Origin: Thermotoga sp. Ku-13t
GTDB taxonomy: Bacteria; Thermotogota; Thermotogae; Thermotogales; DSM-5069
DNA: 64,000 bases
Assembly: GCF_011057685.1 (NCBI RefSeq)
Contig: NZ_LNFY01000009.1
Coordinates: 62,001-126,000, forward strand
Reading direction: 5' to 3'
Each line of letters begins with the position of its first letter. Positions within the stretch are counted from its first letter, which is position 1. A model generated the notes under the pieces. It was not told the origin of the DNA. It saw only the letters and a program-made list of their open reading frames with translations, and ran no database searches. The position numbers were made by a program, and so were the translations under genes. Below are positions 43,452-51,906 of this stretch, in pieces.

Positions 43452-43691
43452 ATGGCGAAGTATCAGGTTACGAAGACGCTGGATGTCAGAGGAGAAGTTT
43501 GCCCGGTGCCCGATGTTGAGACCAAGAGGGCTCTGCAGAGCATGAAGCCTGGCGAGATCCTCGAGGTGTGGATCGATTATCCGATGTCGAAAGAAAGAAT
43601 CCCGGAGACTGTGAAAAAACTCGGGCACGAGGTTCTGGAAATCGAAGAAGTTGGTCCGAGCGAATGGAAGATCTACATCAAGGTGAAGTGA
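43452..43691 (+). CDS. TusA-family sulfur carrier protein
   Basis: The 79-residue SirA/TusA-fold protein carries persulfide sulfur on the cysteine of its CPxP motif, here TLDVRGEVCPVPDVETKRAL. PGEILEVWIDYPMSKERIP and EVGPSEWKIYIKVK complete the fold. ATG 43452 follows AAAGGAGGTG. It is the first gene of the sulfur operon TusA-YeeE-DsrE-DsrF-DsrH. The same fold recurs as the second half of the regulator at 45791. Confidence 0.93.
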   Translation: MAKYQVTKTLDVRGEVCPVPDVETKRALQSMKPGEILEVWIDYPMSKERIPETVKKLGHEVLEIEEVGPSEWKIYIKVK

Positions 43692-43706
43692 GGAGGTGCA
43701 GACGTC

Positions 43707-44705
43707 ATGGTCTGGACGGGACTAATAATCGGAATCATATTCGGTGTAATTCTTCAGCGCGGTAGGATCTGCTTCAATTCGGCTTTCAGAGATGTTCTGA
43801 TCTTCAAAGACAACTACCTGATGAGGCTCGCTGCCCTGACCCTCGCTCTTGAATCCATCACGCTTTTGATCTTCGCTCAGGCTGGCTTCATAGCGCTCGC
43901 TCCCAAGCCGCTGAACTGGCTGAGCAACATCGTTGGTGGATACATCTTCGGACTTGGAATGGTTCTTGCCGGTGGCTGTGCGTCCGGTGTTACCTACCGT
44001 TCTGGTGAAGGTATGACGACGGCATGGCTCGCGGCCCTGGCCTACGCTTTGACAGCGCGCGCCACGCAAGGTGGTCTGTTCTCGAACTGGTTGAAATGGG
44101 TGAACCAGTACAGCATAACGATCGACAGCACAAATCCAGTGTACGCTAAGAAGATAGGTCCAACCATCGCGACCGTTCTCGGAATCAATCCGTGGATCGT
44201 CACGATAATCTTCGCCGCGCTCCTGATCTGGTACGCCTTCGGCGTGAAGAACAAATCTGAAAGACCTTCCAAGCTGAATTGGATCGCTGCTGCAGTTCTC
44301 ATAGCAATACTCGCGCCCATAGCCTGGTGGACGAGTGCGAAGACGGGAAGGAACTACGGTCTTGGGATCACCGGCGGATGGATCAACCTGATCTCGGTCT
44401 ACACAACCAACGCGAAGCTGAGCTGGGAAGGCGCCGAGATCATTGGAATAATCATCGGTGCTGCCATATCTGCCGTTGCGGGCAAGGAGTTCAAACTGAG
44501 AATGCCGAAGAACCCATTGACCTACATACAGGTGCTCGTTGGAGGATTCCTGATGGGCTTTGGTGCCGTGACAGCTGGTGGGTGCAACATAGGTCACTTC
44601 CTGACCGGTGTTCCAACGCTGGCGATCTCTTCGATAGTCGCGTCCATTTTCTTCATCCTCGGAAACTGGACGATGGCCTGGATAATGTTTGGAAGACAGA
44701 AATGA
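43707..44705 (+). CDS. YeeE/YedE-family (sulfur or selenium transport) membrane protein
   Basis: 332 residues with about nine helices in two repeated halves. Each repeat has a conserved cysteine motif: LAGGCASGVTYRSGEG (about 91) and TAGGCNIGHFLTGVP (about 291), as in the thiosulfate importer TsuA. The start MVWTGLIIGIIFGVILQRGR, followed by ICFNSAFRD, is also typical (RGR.CF..AFRD). It lies 15 bases after TusA. The pair TusA-YeeE is a known unit for thiosulfate or polysulfide uptake, with the imported sulfur passed to TusA. Confidence 0.9.
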   Translation: MVWTGLIIGIIFGVILQRGRICFNSAFRDVLIFKDNYLMRLAALTLALESITLLIFAQAGFIALAPKPLNWLSNIVGGYIFGLGMVLAGGCASGVTYRSGEGMTTAWLAALAYALTARATQGGLFSNWLKWVNQYSITIDSTNPVYAKKIGPTIATVLGINPWIVTIIFAALLIWYAFGVKNKSERPSKLNWIAAAVLIAILAPIAWWTSAKTGRNYGLGITGGWINLISVYTTNAKLSWEGAEIIGIIIGAAISAVAGKEFKLRMPKNPLTYIQVLVGGFLMGFGAVTAGGCNIGHFLTGVPTLAISSIVASIFFILGNWTMAWIMFGRQK

Positions 44706-44724
44706 TCTAAGAGGAGGAAAAACC

Positions 44725-45081
44725 ATGAAGATAGGGATCCAGGTGATGGTGCCGCCTTACACGTACGAAGATCTCGACACCGCGATGAAGATTGCCGAGG
44801 CGGCGCTGGAGAAAGGACACGAAGTGACATTGTTTCTCTTTGCAGACTCTGTCATTTGTACCAACAAGAACATCAAGCCGTTGAGGATAGACCGAAACAT
44901 TCCGCAGAAGCTGATAGAGATGATGAAGAAAGGCAAATTCGAAGTTCACATCTGCGGTATATGCATGGACTACAGGGGTATAACACCGGACATGATAATA
45001 GAAGGCTCGAAGCCAAGCGGCCTGCCTGAACTTGCAAACCTTCTCGCCACCTGCGACAGGTTCATAAACCTTATGGCTTGA
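44725..45081 (+). CDS. DsrE-family sulfur-relay protein (118 aa)
   Basis: DsrE/F-fold protein with KIGIQVMVPPYTYEDLDTAM, EKGHEVTLFLFADSV, and the cysteine loop FEVHICGICMDYRGI (two Cys, one likely the active persulfide site), ending LLATCDRFINLMA. ATG 44725 follows AAGAGGAGGAAA. It is followed by DsrF- and DsrH-like genes, the same order as dsrEFH/tusDCB, a heterohexamer that transfers sulfur from TusA. Confidence 0.88.
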   Translation: MKIGIQVMVPPYTYEDLDTAMKIAEAALEKGHEVTLFLFADSVICTNKNIKPLRIDRNIPQKLIEMMKKGKFEVHICGICMDYRGITPDMIIEGSKPSGLPELANLLATCDRFINLMA

Positions 45082-45090
45082 GGTGAGACC

Positions 45091-45444
45091 ATGAAGAAGC
45101 TGCTGTTCGTGGCATATCAATCACCGGTTGGGAGCATCTGGGTCAACGAAGCGTTCAGAACCGCGTTTGGAATGTATGGGGAAGACTTGGAGCCGAGCGT
45201 GCTTTTGATCGAGGAAGCTTCTGTGGCACTCTCGAAAAACACGAAACCTGAAAGGCTCGGTCTGCTGCCGCTGTCGATCTGCCATAAGTACATCAAGAAC
45301 TACGGAACGAAGGTTTACGTAGTAAAACAGCACCTTGAGAAGTACAGGGTGAAGGAGCTGGATGAGAACTTCGGAGCACAAATAATAGACGAATCCAACT
45401 TGTCTGAGTTCTTGCACAGCTTCGACTACGTTATCTTCATGTGA
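45091..45444 (+). CDS. DsrF/TusC-like sulfur-relay protein (117 aa)
   Basis: DsrE/F-fold protein: KKLLFVAYQSPVGSIWVNEA, FRTAFGMYGEDLEPSVLLIE, and a CHKYIKNYGTKVYVVKQHLE stretch. In DsrF-type proteins the N-terminal strand and the acidic LLIEEA loop are usual. It starts 9 bases after the DsrE-like gene and likely forms the second subunit of a DsrEFH-like complex. Only one cysteine, in SICHKYI, is seen. Confidence 0.82.
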   Translation: MKKLLFVAYQSPVGSIWVNEAFRTAFGMYGEDLEPSVLLIEEASVALSKNTKPERLGLLPLSICHKYIKNYGTKVYVVKQHLEKYRVKELDENFGAQIIDESNLSEFLHSFDYVIFM

Positions 45445-45455
45445 GGTGACGCAGG

Positions 45456-45719
45456 ATGGCTTTGATACTCGTCAAGTACGGAACGGATCATCCCGTTGAG
45501 CAGCTCAAAATAAAATCTGCAAAAGCCGAAGACAAGATCGTGCTCATACAGAACGGCGTCTACTGGGCTTTGAAAGACATCGAAACGCCTGCAAAAGTCT
45601 ACGCGATCAAGGACGATTTCCTCGCGAGGGGATACTCTGAAGAAGATACGAAAGTGAGTCTGATCAGCTACAGCGAGTTCATAGACCTTCTCGAAAGTGA
45701 GGAAAAGTTCATAGGGTGA
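45456..45719 (+). CDS. DsrH/TusB-like sulfur-relay protein (87 aa)
   Basis: The 87-residue protein has ALILVKYGTDHPVEQLKIKS, DKIVLIQNGVYWALKDIETP (the KIVLIQNGVYWA segment is the best DsrH mark) and VYAIKDDFLARGYSEED. The catalytic cysteine found in many DsrH proteins is not present, so it may be structural. It is the last gene before the hairpin at 45750-45770. Confidence 0.85.
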   Translation: MALILVKYGTDHPVEQLKIKSAKAEDKIVLIQNGVYWALKDIETPAKVYAIKDDFLARGYSEEDTKVSLISYSEFIDLLESEEKFIG

Positions 45720-45749
45720 AGCTGGTAAAATAAAGTTATGAACAAGACA

Positions 45750-45770
45750 GGCCGCGGGTCAACCGCGGCC
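45750..45770 (+). terminator. Hairpin terminator after the dsr-like genes
   Basis: GGCCGCGG (45750-45757), loop GTCAA, CCGCGGCC (45763-45770), followed by TTTG. A strong 8-bp GC stem with a short T-run, ending 20 bases before the regulator start at 45791. It should cut or reduce read-through from the sulfur operon into the regulator gene. Confidence 0.75.
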
Positions 45771-45790
45771 TTTGTAAAAGGTGAGGTTTC

Positions 45791-46342
45791 GTGAAGCGTA
45801 GAAAAAGTGTGTTGAATCTTTTCAAGATTCTGTCCAACCAGACACGGCTCGACATCCTCATGCTTCTGAGGGACAGTTGTCTCACAGCTTCCGAGGTGGC
45901 TGAGAAACTCAAAATCGATCTCTCAACGGCTTTCAGATATTTGAACCAGATGGTTGAAAACGGAATACTCAACGTTGTTAAAACCCCCAGCGGGGACAGA
46001 TACGATTTCTCTTCCGTTCGCGTGCTCAGGATGCTCGAAGAGGCTGTGGGGCTGGTGTACGAAGATGGAGAAGATCTCAAGCTGCAGAGTCACAAGGTCG
46101 ATGAATCAACGCAGCTGGAAAAGTGTCTGGACGCGCGTGGTCAGATGTGTCCCGTGCCAGAGATCATGACCAAAAAAGAACTGGAAAAACTTCAACCTGG
46201 AGAAACGTTGATCGTGCTGTGCGATTATCCACTCTCAGCAGAAAGGATCGTCAGCTTCGCGTTGAGAAACGGTTACAGGGTGAACGTTGAAAAGTTCGGG
46301 CCAGTCACGAAGATCTACATATCCCTGCCAGAGGACAGTTAG
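45791..46342 (+). CDS. ArsR-type HTH regulator fused to a TusA sulfur-carrier domain
   Basis: 183 residues. Residues about 1-85 are an ArsR winged helix (LFKILSNQTRLDILMLLRDS, then ASEVAEKLKIDLSTAFRYLNQM and GILNVVKTPSGDRYDF). Residues about 105-180 are a full TusA domain with the persulfide cysteine, KCLDARGQMCPVPEIMTKKE, and GETLIVLCDYPLSAERIVSF. The carrier cysteine could act as the sensor: persulfidation by the same relay proteins encoded upstream would change DNA binding. GTG 45791 follows AAAGGTGAG. It sits directly behind the TusA-YeeE-DsrEFH genes, so it probably regulates them. The sensing mechanism is inferred. Confidence 0.88.
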   Translation: MKRRKSVLNLFKILSNQTRLDILMLLRDSCLTASEVAEKLKIDLSTAFRYLNQMVENGILNVVKTPSGDRYDFSSVRVLRMLEEAVGLVYEDGEDLKLQSHKVDESTQLEKCLDARGQMCPVPEIMTKKELEKLQPGETLIVLCDYPLSAERIVSFALRNGYRVNVEKFGPVTKIYISLPEDS

Positions 46343-46375
46343 AAAGGTTCAACCGTTTCGGAGTGAATTGCCGCA

Positions 46376-46438
46376 GGCTGATGATTTCAGCCGATACGGT
46401 AAGAACCTGGATCTAAAAAGCCCCGTACCTCGATACGG
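46376..46438 (+). terminator. Hairpins after the ArsR-TusA gene
   Basis: GGCTGA-TGATT-TCAGCC (46376-46392) and CCGTA-CCTCGA-TACGG (46423-46438) are two short stems in the 272-base gap before cas6. The sequence CGATACGGT occurs twice (46392 and 46431), so the TACGG strands can swap. No T-run follows, so termination is uncertain. No gene is seen in 46343-46614. Confidence 0.35.
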
Positions 46439-46614
46439 TGAGTTTTCCACAACCCTGATCTGACACACTGACGTTTCGTTGTTGGAGAACGACATGCATT
46501 GTCCTCGAAGGCCTGTATGATTCCTGTGTGATAGAATGAAAAGTGAGGATCTGAGTGATCTCACACCTCGCAGTTATAGCCTCGTTTGTTTTTACATATT
46601 TGTGGGGGATAGGT

Positions 46615-47352
46615 TTGATCGAAAGTTTTATTTTCATATCACCGTGCACGGATGCCTTCATCGATAATCCAGCTGAAAGACTCCACGGAGCCTTAATAAA
46701 GACAATAGCGAGTAAGTTCTCGATCGACAGGATTCACGGGCCGTCTCGCGATCGTTTCTCTTTATCTCTCATCTACGATCTTTCCCTCGCTTCTGTCAGG
46801 CATTTCAAGAAGGGTGAAACTTATTTCTTCAGGATTACCTCGATGTCTGATGACATTCACATATGTTTCGTCAAACAGCTTGCACTCAATCCGAAATTGA
46901 AACTGCAGGATGTGGATTTCGAAGTCCTCGAAGTTCGAACGGCTACAAAGTTCAGCTTTGACGAATCGAGTATGGACACAATTTATTTCATCTCACCAAC
47001 GACTTTCAGAATTTCCAAGAATCAAAACCTTCCTTTGCCTGATCCAGAGAGAATCGCCAGAAATTTGTCGAACCTGCTGGGGGTTGCTGTGGACTTACCA
47101 CCACTGAAGGAAGCGTGCATCAAGACCAAAGCGGTGAACTTTGCGAAACACGTTGTTATCGGTTTCACAGGTTACGTACGCTTCGACAAACCACTCCGCG
47201 AGCTTCATTTGTTCCACTTTGCGGGGATCGGTTATTCCACCGCCAGAGGCCTCGGTTCAGTCATTGTCAGGGGTGTGGTGCCACTGGATGAAGAAGTTTC
47301 CAGACGACACCAGAGGTTCATAAACCATGAAACGAAGAGATGTAGAGAATAA
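46615..47352 (+). CDS. cas6: Cas6 pre-crRNA endoribonuclease
   Basis: 245-residue RAMP protein that cuts CRISPR repeat RNA. It begins ESFIFISPCTDAFIDNPAER, has a central ferredoxin fold, and ends with GFTGYVRFDKPLRELHLFHF and the glycine-rich loop AGIGYSTARGLGSVIVRG, the best hallmark. TTG 46615 was chosen because GGGGGAT lies just upstream and residues before it (up to GTG 46555) do not fit. It is the first gene of the I-D locus and the only cas6 in the window. It may therefore also serve the I-B array, but the two repeats differ greatly. Confidence 0.85.
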   Translation: MIESFIFISPCTDAFIDNPAERLHGALIKTIASKFSIDRIHGPSRDRFSLSLIYDLSLASVRHFKKGETYFFRITSMSDDIHICFVKQLALNPKLKLQDVDFEVLEVRTATKFSFDESSMDTIYFISPTTFRISKNQNLPLPDPERIARNLSNLLGVAVDLPPLKEACIKTKAVNFAKHVVIGFTGYVRFDKPLRELHLFHFAGIGYSTARGLGSVIVRGVVPLDEEVSRRHQRFINHETKRCRE

Positions 47353-48319
47353 GATCAATCGTATTTACAGGATCATGAGCAAGTTGATGAAAGGCACAAA
47401 GGTCCACACACGACAACTCGCCGAGGAGTTGAACGTGACGGTTCGCACAGTCGAAAGGTACATCGAGGAGATGAAGATGGCGGGTATACCCGTGGTTAAT
47501 CGTCGTGGGGTTGTCGAGTTGCAGAAAGACTTCGTTGTGGACCATGACTATACGCTATCGCTTACAGCGAGGCAGAAAAAGATACTCCTACTGATCGTGG
47601 AGTTGGCGAAGAAATATTTTGGTTCTCTCTACTTCGATGATTTGAAGGAAATAGAACTGAAAATTCGCGACTCGCTACAGCTGGATAGCTTCTTCTGGAA
47701 GTATGCAACGAGGATCGACTATTATTACCTTCTGAATCCGAAGTCTGAATTCGTAGATCGAAACATCATCGAAGCTCTGGAGGAAGCGATGGAGCGTCGC
47801 TACGTCGTTTCTTTCACCTACAGACATCCGATCCTGGGATGGAGGAGCTATATTGTCGAACCATACAGGTTCGTATTCACCGACGAGCATTGGTATTTGT
47901 TCTGCCGAGAAGCCTCGAGAAACTTCGAGTTACTTCTGCGTGTGTCACGCATACATCCGCCGGTGCAGGCCACGGGCAAGATTTTTTCAATGCCCACGAC
48001 TCGCGAGATAGAGTCTAAGCTTTCTAAGGTCTGGGGTACGCACTTTTCGAACAACAGCTATCAGATCGAAGTTTGGTTCTCAAAGAAGGTCGCAAACAAA
48101 GTGCGAGAAACCATCAGACATGAAACTCAACGGGTTCAGGAACTTGAAGACGGATCTCTGATCTATTCTGTGAACATTTGTGGATACAGAGAATTCATCT
48201 CGTGGGTTCTGTCGTGGGGAGCGGAGGCCAAACTGTTATCACCAGAGTGGATGAGAAAAAAGGTGATCGACGAAATAGACCGTATGAAAGCCATTTACGC
48301 TCAAGACGACAGACATTAG
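47327..48319 (+). CDS. WYL-domain transcriptional regulator
   Basis: 330 residues. An N-terminal HTH reads TRQLAEELNVTVRTVERYIE (about 27-46). A WYL domain in the middle reads EEAMERRYVVSFTYRHPILG, then VEPYRFVFTDEHWYLFCREA with the W-Y-L signature. It is followed by the WCX-type C-terminal extension (IEVWFSKKVANKVRETI). It overlaps cas6 by 26 bases and precedes cas10d. WYL regulators often sit in CRISPR loci and sense nucleic-acid ligands to control cas expression; that role is inferred here. Confidence 0.9.
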   Translation: MKRRDVENKINRIYRIMSKLMKGTKVHTRQLAEELNVTVRTVERYIEEMKMAGIPVVNRRGVVELQKDFVVDHDYTLSLTARQKKILLLIVELAKKYFGSLYFDDLKEIELKIRDSLQLDSFFWKYATRIDYYYLLNPKSEFVDRNIIEALEEAMERRYVVSFTYRHPILGWRSYIVEPYRFVFTDEHWYLFCREASRNFELLLRVSRIHPPVQATGKIFSMPTTREIESKLSKVWGTHFSNNSYQIEVWFSKKVANKVRETIRHETQRVQELEDGSLIYSVNICGYREFISWVLSWGAEAKLLSPEWMRKKVIDEIDRMKAIYAQDDRH

Positions 48320-48382
48320 TCGTTTTGAGAATACCATTTGCGGATTGATTATATTCCTTGTTGAAAATGGGGGGACTGAAAG

Positions 48383-50938
48383 ATGGCGGAACAAGATAGG
48401 GAAGGAATGGTTAAAGCCATACTGAACGTAAAGAATTTCTATGGGTCTCGATATCACACGAGCGGACCAAAGGCCGGAAGATCTTTTGCCGATCACTTCG
48501 TGAACGTGGCTCTTGTGAGTTACCAGCTGGCAAAACTGTGTGAAAGTCTGGGGATACTTTCCCCTGAGCACGTGAAGCTTTCGTTCTACGCCGGATTGAT
48601 CCACGACACAAACAAGATCTTCGAAAGTACCTTGAGGCAGAGTGCAGACCTGGAAAGTATAAGGCAAATTCTTGAAAGACTCGACGTCAATGACGAGGAT
48701 GTTCGCCGCGATGAGAGTCTGAAAATTCTGCAGGCCTGTGTCGGTCTTCATCAAACGAGTGGACTCAGCGGGATGGAACTTCTTTTCAACAAGGGTGTTT
48801 TTGACGAAAAAGTGAAGATCCTGACGAGGATCGTCAAGTTCGCAGACAAGTTCGACAACTTCAAGGACGCCGATCTGTCGATCGATGATAGCTTGAAAGC
48901 ATCGTGCGAAATAGTCCTCGAAGAACTAAGCGAATTGACGAATAAAAAATTTCAGTTCACACACCTGTTCTACTTCAAGCTCAAAGAGTACAGAGGGGCT
49001 CTGACCGAAATCATCTACGAAGTGATGAACAGGTTGCTGGAAGAAAAATTCGAAATGGTCGCCATCGCGCGGTTTCCAAATGGAACCGTTTATCTGTCAA
49101 AACGCAGAGTGACTTTCGATGAACAGAGTTACAAGCAGTTTGTTGACGAACTTTCGGATGAGATTCTCAACGATTCCCCCTTTGCGAACGCTGTTGCCGA
49201 TGCGGCAGCGACCTTCTCACAAACTGGCGTCAGGTTCTCAGACAGCGCTTTTGAACTGGACTGGCGAAGTTTGTTGAGCAGAATTTTATCTGTATCGAGG
49301 AAATCCAAATACGAAGCGAGCGCAGTTTTCGTGGATGGCTTGAGAAAGCTGTTCGATAAGCTCAAAGAGGGATTGTCTGAAAAGAGTGAAGAATACAGAA
49401 AAGCTCGTGCCATGTTCAAGGAAATTATTGGCGTCGATCCTGATGAGCTACCGAGGTCGGGGAAACTCGAGGCTATCTATTCCAAGATATCCGAAAAGAT
49501 TTCCATCGAGAATGACCAGCTGGATGAAATTGTGCAAAAGTTAATGTCGCTGGAAGAAGTGTACAGAACTTTCCAGAGTAAACAGAAGAGTCCAACGCTC
49601 CAAGCCGTGATGAGAGAATACCTTGAATCGACGCTCGAGCTGAACGGTTTCTGGTTACCAAGATCCGAGATATTCAAAAATGCATTTGCACACTACGGAA
49701 GATACGAAACAACCTGCTCCGTGTGTGGAATGAGTGCGGAAAAGGATCGCATAATCGAGATCAGATCAGCAGAAAGTCCCGATCTGAAAGTTCAGTATTT
49801 CACGAACAGGCTCACCGCCCACGCGAAAAAGGAACCTCGAAGGATGGTTTGTCAGTTCTGCAGGTTACAGTTTCTGGCAACGAAGGTAAAGCTACCCTTC
49901 AGCAGTGAAAAGGAAGTTCTGTTCATTTTGATTCCGTCCAATTTCTACCCACAGGAGTTTCTCGAGATACTCAAGAAAAGCCACGATGAACTACAGAATG
50001 CGCCCTCAAAAGGAACGCGCGCAAAGATCCCGCAGAACATCATGAACCTCATCTACGGACCAGCCGGAACTTCCAAAAAACTTCCACACACCGTTTTCGG
50101 CAACATGACGTACTTTTCTTTCACTTCCTCGGCGGCAGATAGCTGGCAAAAACTCGCCACTCTGGCGACTTTACACGCTGTCAGGATCGTTCGGAACCTG
50201 CCGGTCAGGGTACTCGTCACCACGGACGTGCTGCTTTTACAGGATGACATCGAATTCAGTTCCGACGTGTACATCAAAGATTTACCGGCGGTTGCGCAGA
50301 AGATTCTGGAAAGTTCTTCAAGTATGGATATGTGGGCTCAATTCGCTGAATATCTCGATGATGGCAGAGTTCTTGAAAACTTCTTTGAATTTGTAAAACA
50401 GCCATCGAACATCGATAGAGCCGCGCTGGTCGGCAGGCTGTGGGGAGAAACGATCAGGAACGATGTCGCGTTCAATCTGTTCAGGATATTCGGGGGTGAT
50501 GAAATGAGAGAGATCCAGGAGATGGCAAAACTTGCAAGAAATTGGGCCCATCGGAGGACTAACAGTCCGAAGGTGAGTGATCATCAGTACCTGAAGCCCT
50601 TCACGGACGCTTTCTCAGCCGTGAGGAAGTTCGATCCGAAGCTGGGCGAAGACGAAAAAGTCCTCGAAGCGCTCCTGTTGGAATCCGTTTCAAGGTCCCT
50701 ACCAGAAAACGCGGGTATCGATCAGGCAAAAGCCTTTGTTGACGAGTTTCTAAACTTTCTCAAAACTATCGGGAATGGTGATCTCTTGAGAGGGAGGGAG
50801 ATACTCATCGCCGATTTTTCCAAGTACAAGAACGTGTTTCTGGGGAACGTCAGGCTGATTTCGCTTGAGAGGAAAGTTCAAGGCGAAAAATCCGGTGAGG
50901 AGGGTGAGCCAGATGGTTCTGAAAAGTCCAGTAGCTGA
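48383..50938 (+). CDS. cas10d: Cas10d (Csc3) with N-terminal HD nuclease, type I-D
   Basis: 851-residue large subunit of the I-D effector. The N-terminal HD domain reads GRSFADHFVNVALVSYQLAK, then FYAGLIHDTNKIFE (HD pair) and VGLHQTSGLSGM. Zinc-binding knuckles CSVCGMSAEKD and CQFCRLQF are at about 453 and 492. A palm-like region follows, without an intact GGDD. In I-D systems Cas10d supplies the HD nuclease that cuts target DNA, since the Cas3 lacks it, and this matches the Cas3 here. ATG 48383 follows GGGGGGA. It overlaps csc2 by 26 bases. Confidence 0.93.
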   Translation: MAEQDREGMVKAILNVKNFYGSRYHTSGPKAGRSFADHFVNVALVSYQLAKLCESLGILSPEHVKLSFYAGLIHDTNKIFESTLRQSADLESIRQILERLDVNDEDVRRDESLKILQACVGLHQTSGLSGMELLFNKGVFDEKVKILTRIVKFADKFDNFKDADLSIDDSLKASCEIVLEELSELTNKKFQFTHLFYFKLKEYRGALTEIIYEVMNRLLEEKFEMVAIARFPNGTVYLSKRRVTFDEQSYKQFVDELSDEILNDSPFANAVADAAATFSQTGVRFSDSAFELDWRSLLSRILSVSRKSKYEASAVFVDGLRKLFDKLKEGLSEKSEEYRKARAMFKEIIGVDPDELPRSGKLEAIYSKISEKISIENDQLDEIVQKLMSLEEVYRTFQSKQKSPTLQAVMREYLESTLELNGFWLPRSEIFKNAFAHYGRYETTCSVCGMSAEKDRIIEIRSAESPDLKVQYFTNRLTAHAKKEPRRMVCQFCRLQFLATKVKLPFSSEKEVLFILIPSNFYPQEFLEILKKSHDELQNAPSKGTRAKIPQNIMNLIYGPAGTSKKLPHTVFGNMTYFSFTSSAADSWQKLATLATLHAVRIVRNLPVRVLVTTDVLLLQDDIEFSSDVYIKDLPAVAQKILESSSSMDMWAQFAEYLDDGRVLENFFEFVKQPSNIDRAALVGRLWGETIRNDVAFNLFRIFGGDEMREIQEMAKLARNWAHRRTNSPKVSDHQYLKPFTDAFSAVRKFDPKLGEDEKVLEALLLESVSRSLPENAGIDQAKAFVDEFLNFLKTIGNGDLLRGREILIADFSKYKNVFLGNVRLISLERKVQGEKSGEEGEPDGSEKSSS

Positions 50939-51884
50939 GAAACTGAGACGTTTCTTTGTCGAGGAGGAATTTCCAGTCAAACCAGAATCTCGCTTTGTCA
51001 GCGTCGTTGTGTTGAGAAAATCAGAATCCGAACTCATTCTTCGAACCGATGAAGGCATCAGCAAAGAGCTGACGTACATGGGATTCGTGGACAACAACAT
51101 CAAGGCTCGAGTTGTGTTCTCCAAGAGGAAGGTCGTGGCGCCGGAGAGGAGAACGGGAAGAGAGTTCTTAAGGTTTTACGGGTTGTTCGATGAGGACTGT
51201 TCAATCAACGGACAGATGTGCGGAAAGTGTGTGGATTGCCAGCTGTACGGTTTTGCCGCGGCTGAGAAAGGAGGCACGTCGAAAGGTAGCCTGAAATCAA
51301 GAGTCTTGTCCGACACGGCCTATTCCGTTCTTCCAGCGTCGGAGATAACGGAGATTCTCACGATCAATGCCTTGAGCGAGTTGGGCACTATGACTGAATT
51401 CACCGGGCAGGGATTGGAAATGCGAGAGAGCCTCGCGAGCGTGGAGTGTATCAAACCTGAAACGCATTTTGTCGATGTAGAAACTCTCAGAGACGTTCGT
51501 GAAGAAGAGTTCGTCTACTGTTTAGGCAACATTCTGAGAACGACGAGGTACGGTGCTGTCACTTCAAGGATCGGTAAGGTGAAAAACGAAATAGTCGCGA
51601 TCATAGGTTCCGACGCAGAGCTACTCAGCTCCCTGCAACTGACGAAGGCTGTCTGGGACAAACTTGATGCATCAATGAAACAGCACCCTCTATCCCACGA
51701 TATGGTGAAGGATACACTTTTGAAATGCGTTGAGGAATCCTTAAAAGCTGCACCGGCAACTGTACAGATCGTAAAGGAACAGGAACTTGAAGAGCTGCTT
51801 CAGGAAATACGTGAGATTTATGCAAATCCTGTTGATAAGGGATTTGTGAATGCTCTGAAAAACTTAAAGAAACTTCCAATTTGA
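50913..51884 (+). CDS. csc2: Csc2 (Cas7d) backbone subunit, type I-D
   Basis: 323-residue RAMP backbone protein that lines the crRNA. It begins KSPVAEKLRRFFVEEEF, with KVVAPERRTGREFLRFYGLF and a zinc-like cluster INGQMCGKCVDCQLYGFAAA, as in the Csc2 crystal family. ILRTTRYGAVTSRIGKVKNE follows. ATG 50913 follows GAGGAGGGTGAG, inside the cas10d end; the frame opens further left but without a start signal. The length and motifs are normal. Confidence 0.92.
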   Translation: MVLKSPVAEKLRRFFVEEEFPVKPESRFVSVVVLRKSESELILRTDEGISKELTYMGFVDNNIKARVVFSKRKVVAPERRTGREFLRFYGLFDEDCSINGQMCGKCVDCQLYGFAAAEKGGTSKGSLKSRVLSDTAYSVLPASEITEILTINALSELGTMTEFTGQGLEMRESLASVECIKPETHFVDVETLRDVREEEFVYCLGNILRTTRYGAVTSRIGKVKNEIVAIIGSDAELLSSLQLTKAVWDKLDASMKQHPLSHDMVKDTLLKCVEESLKAAPATVQIVKEQELEELLQEIREIYANPVDKGFVNALKNLKKLPI

Positions 51885-51906
51885 TACCGAAGCGAGATGA
51901 TCCGCG

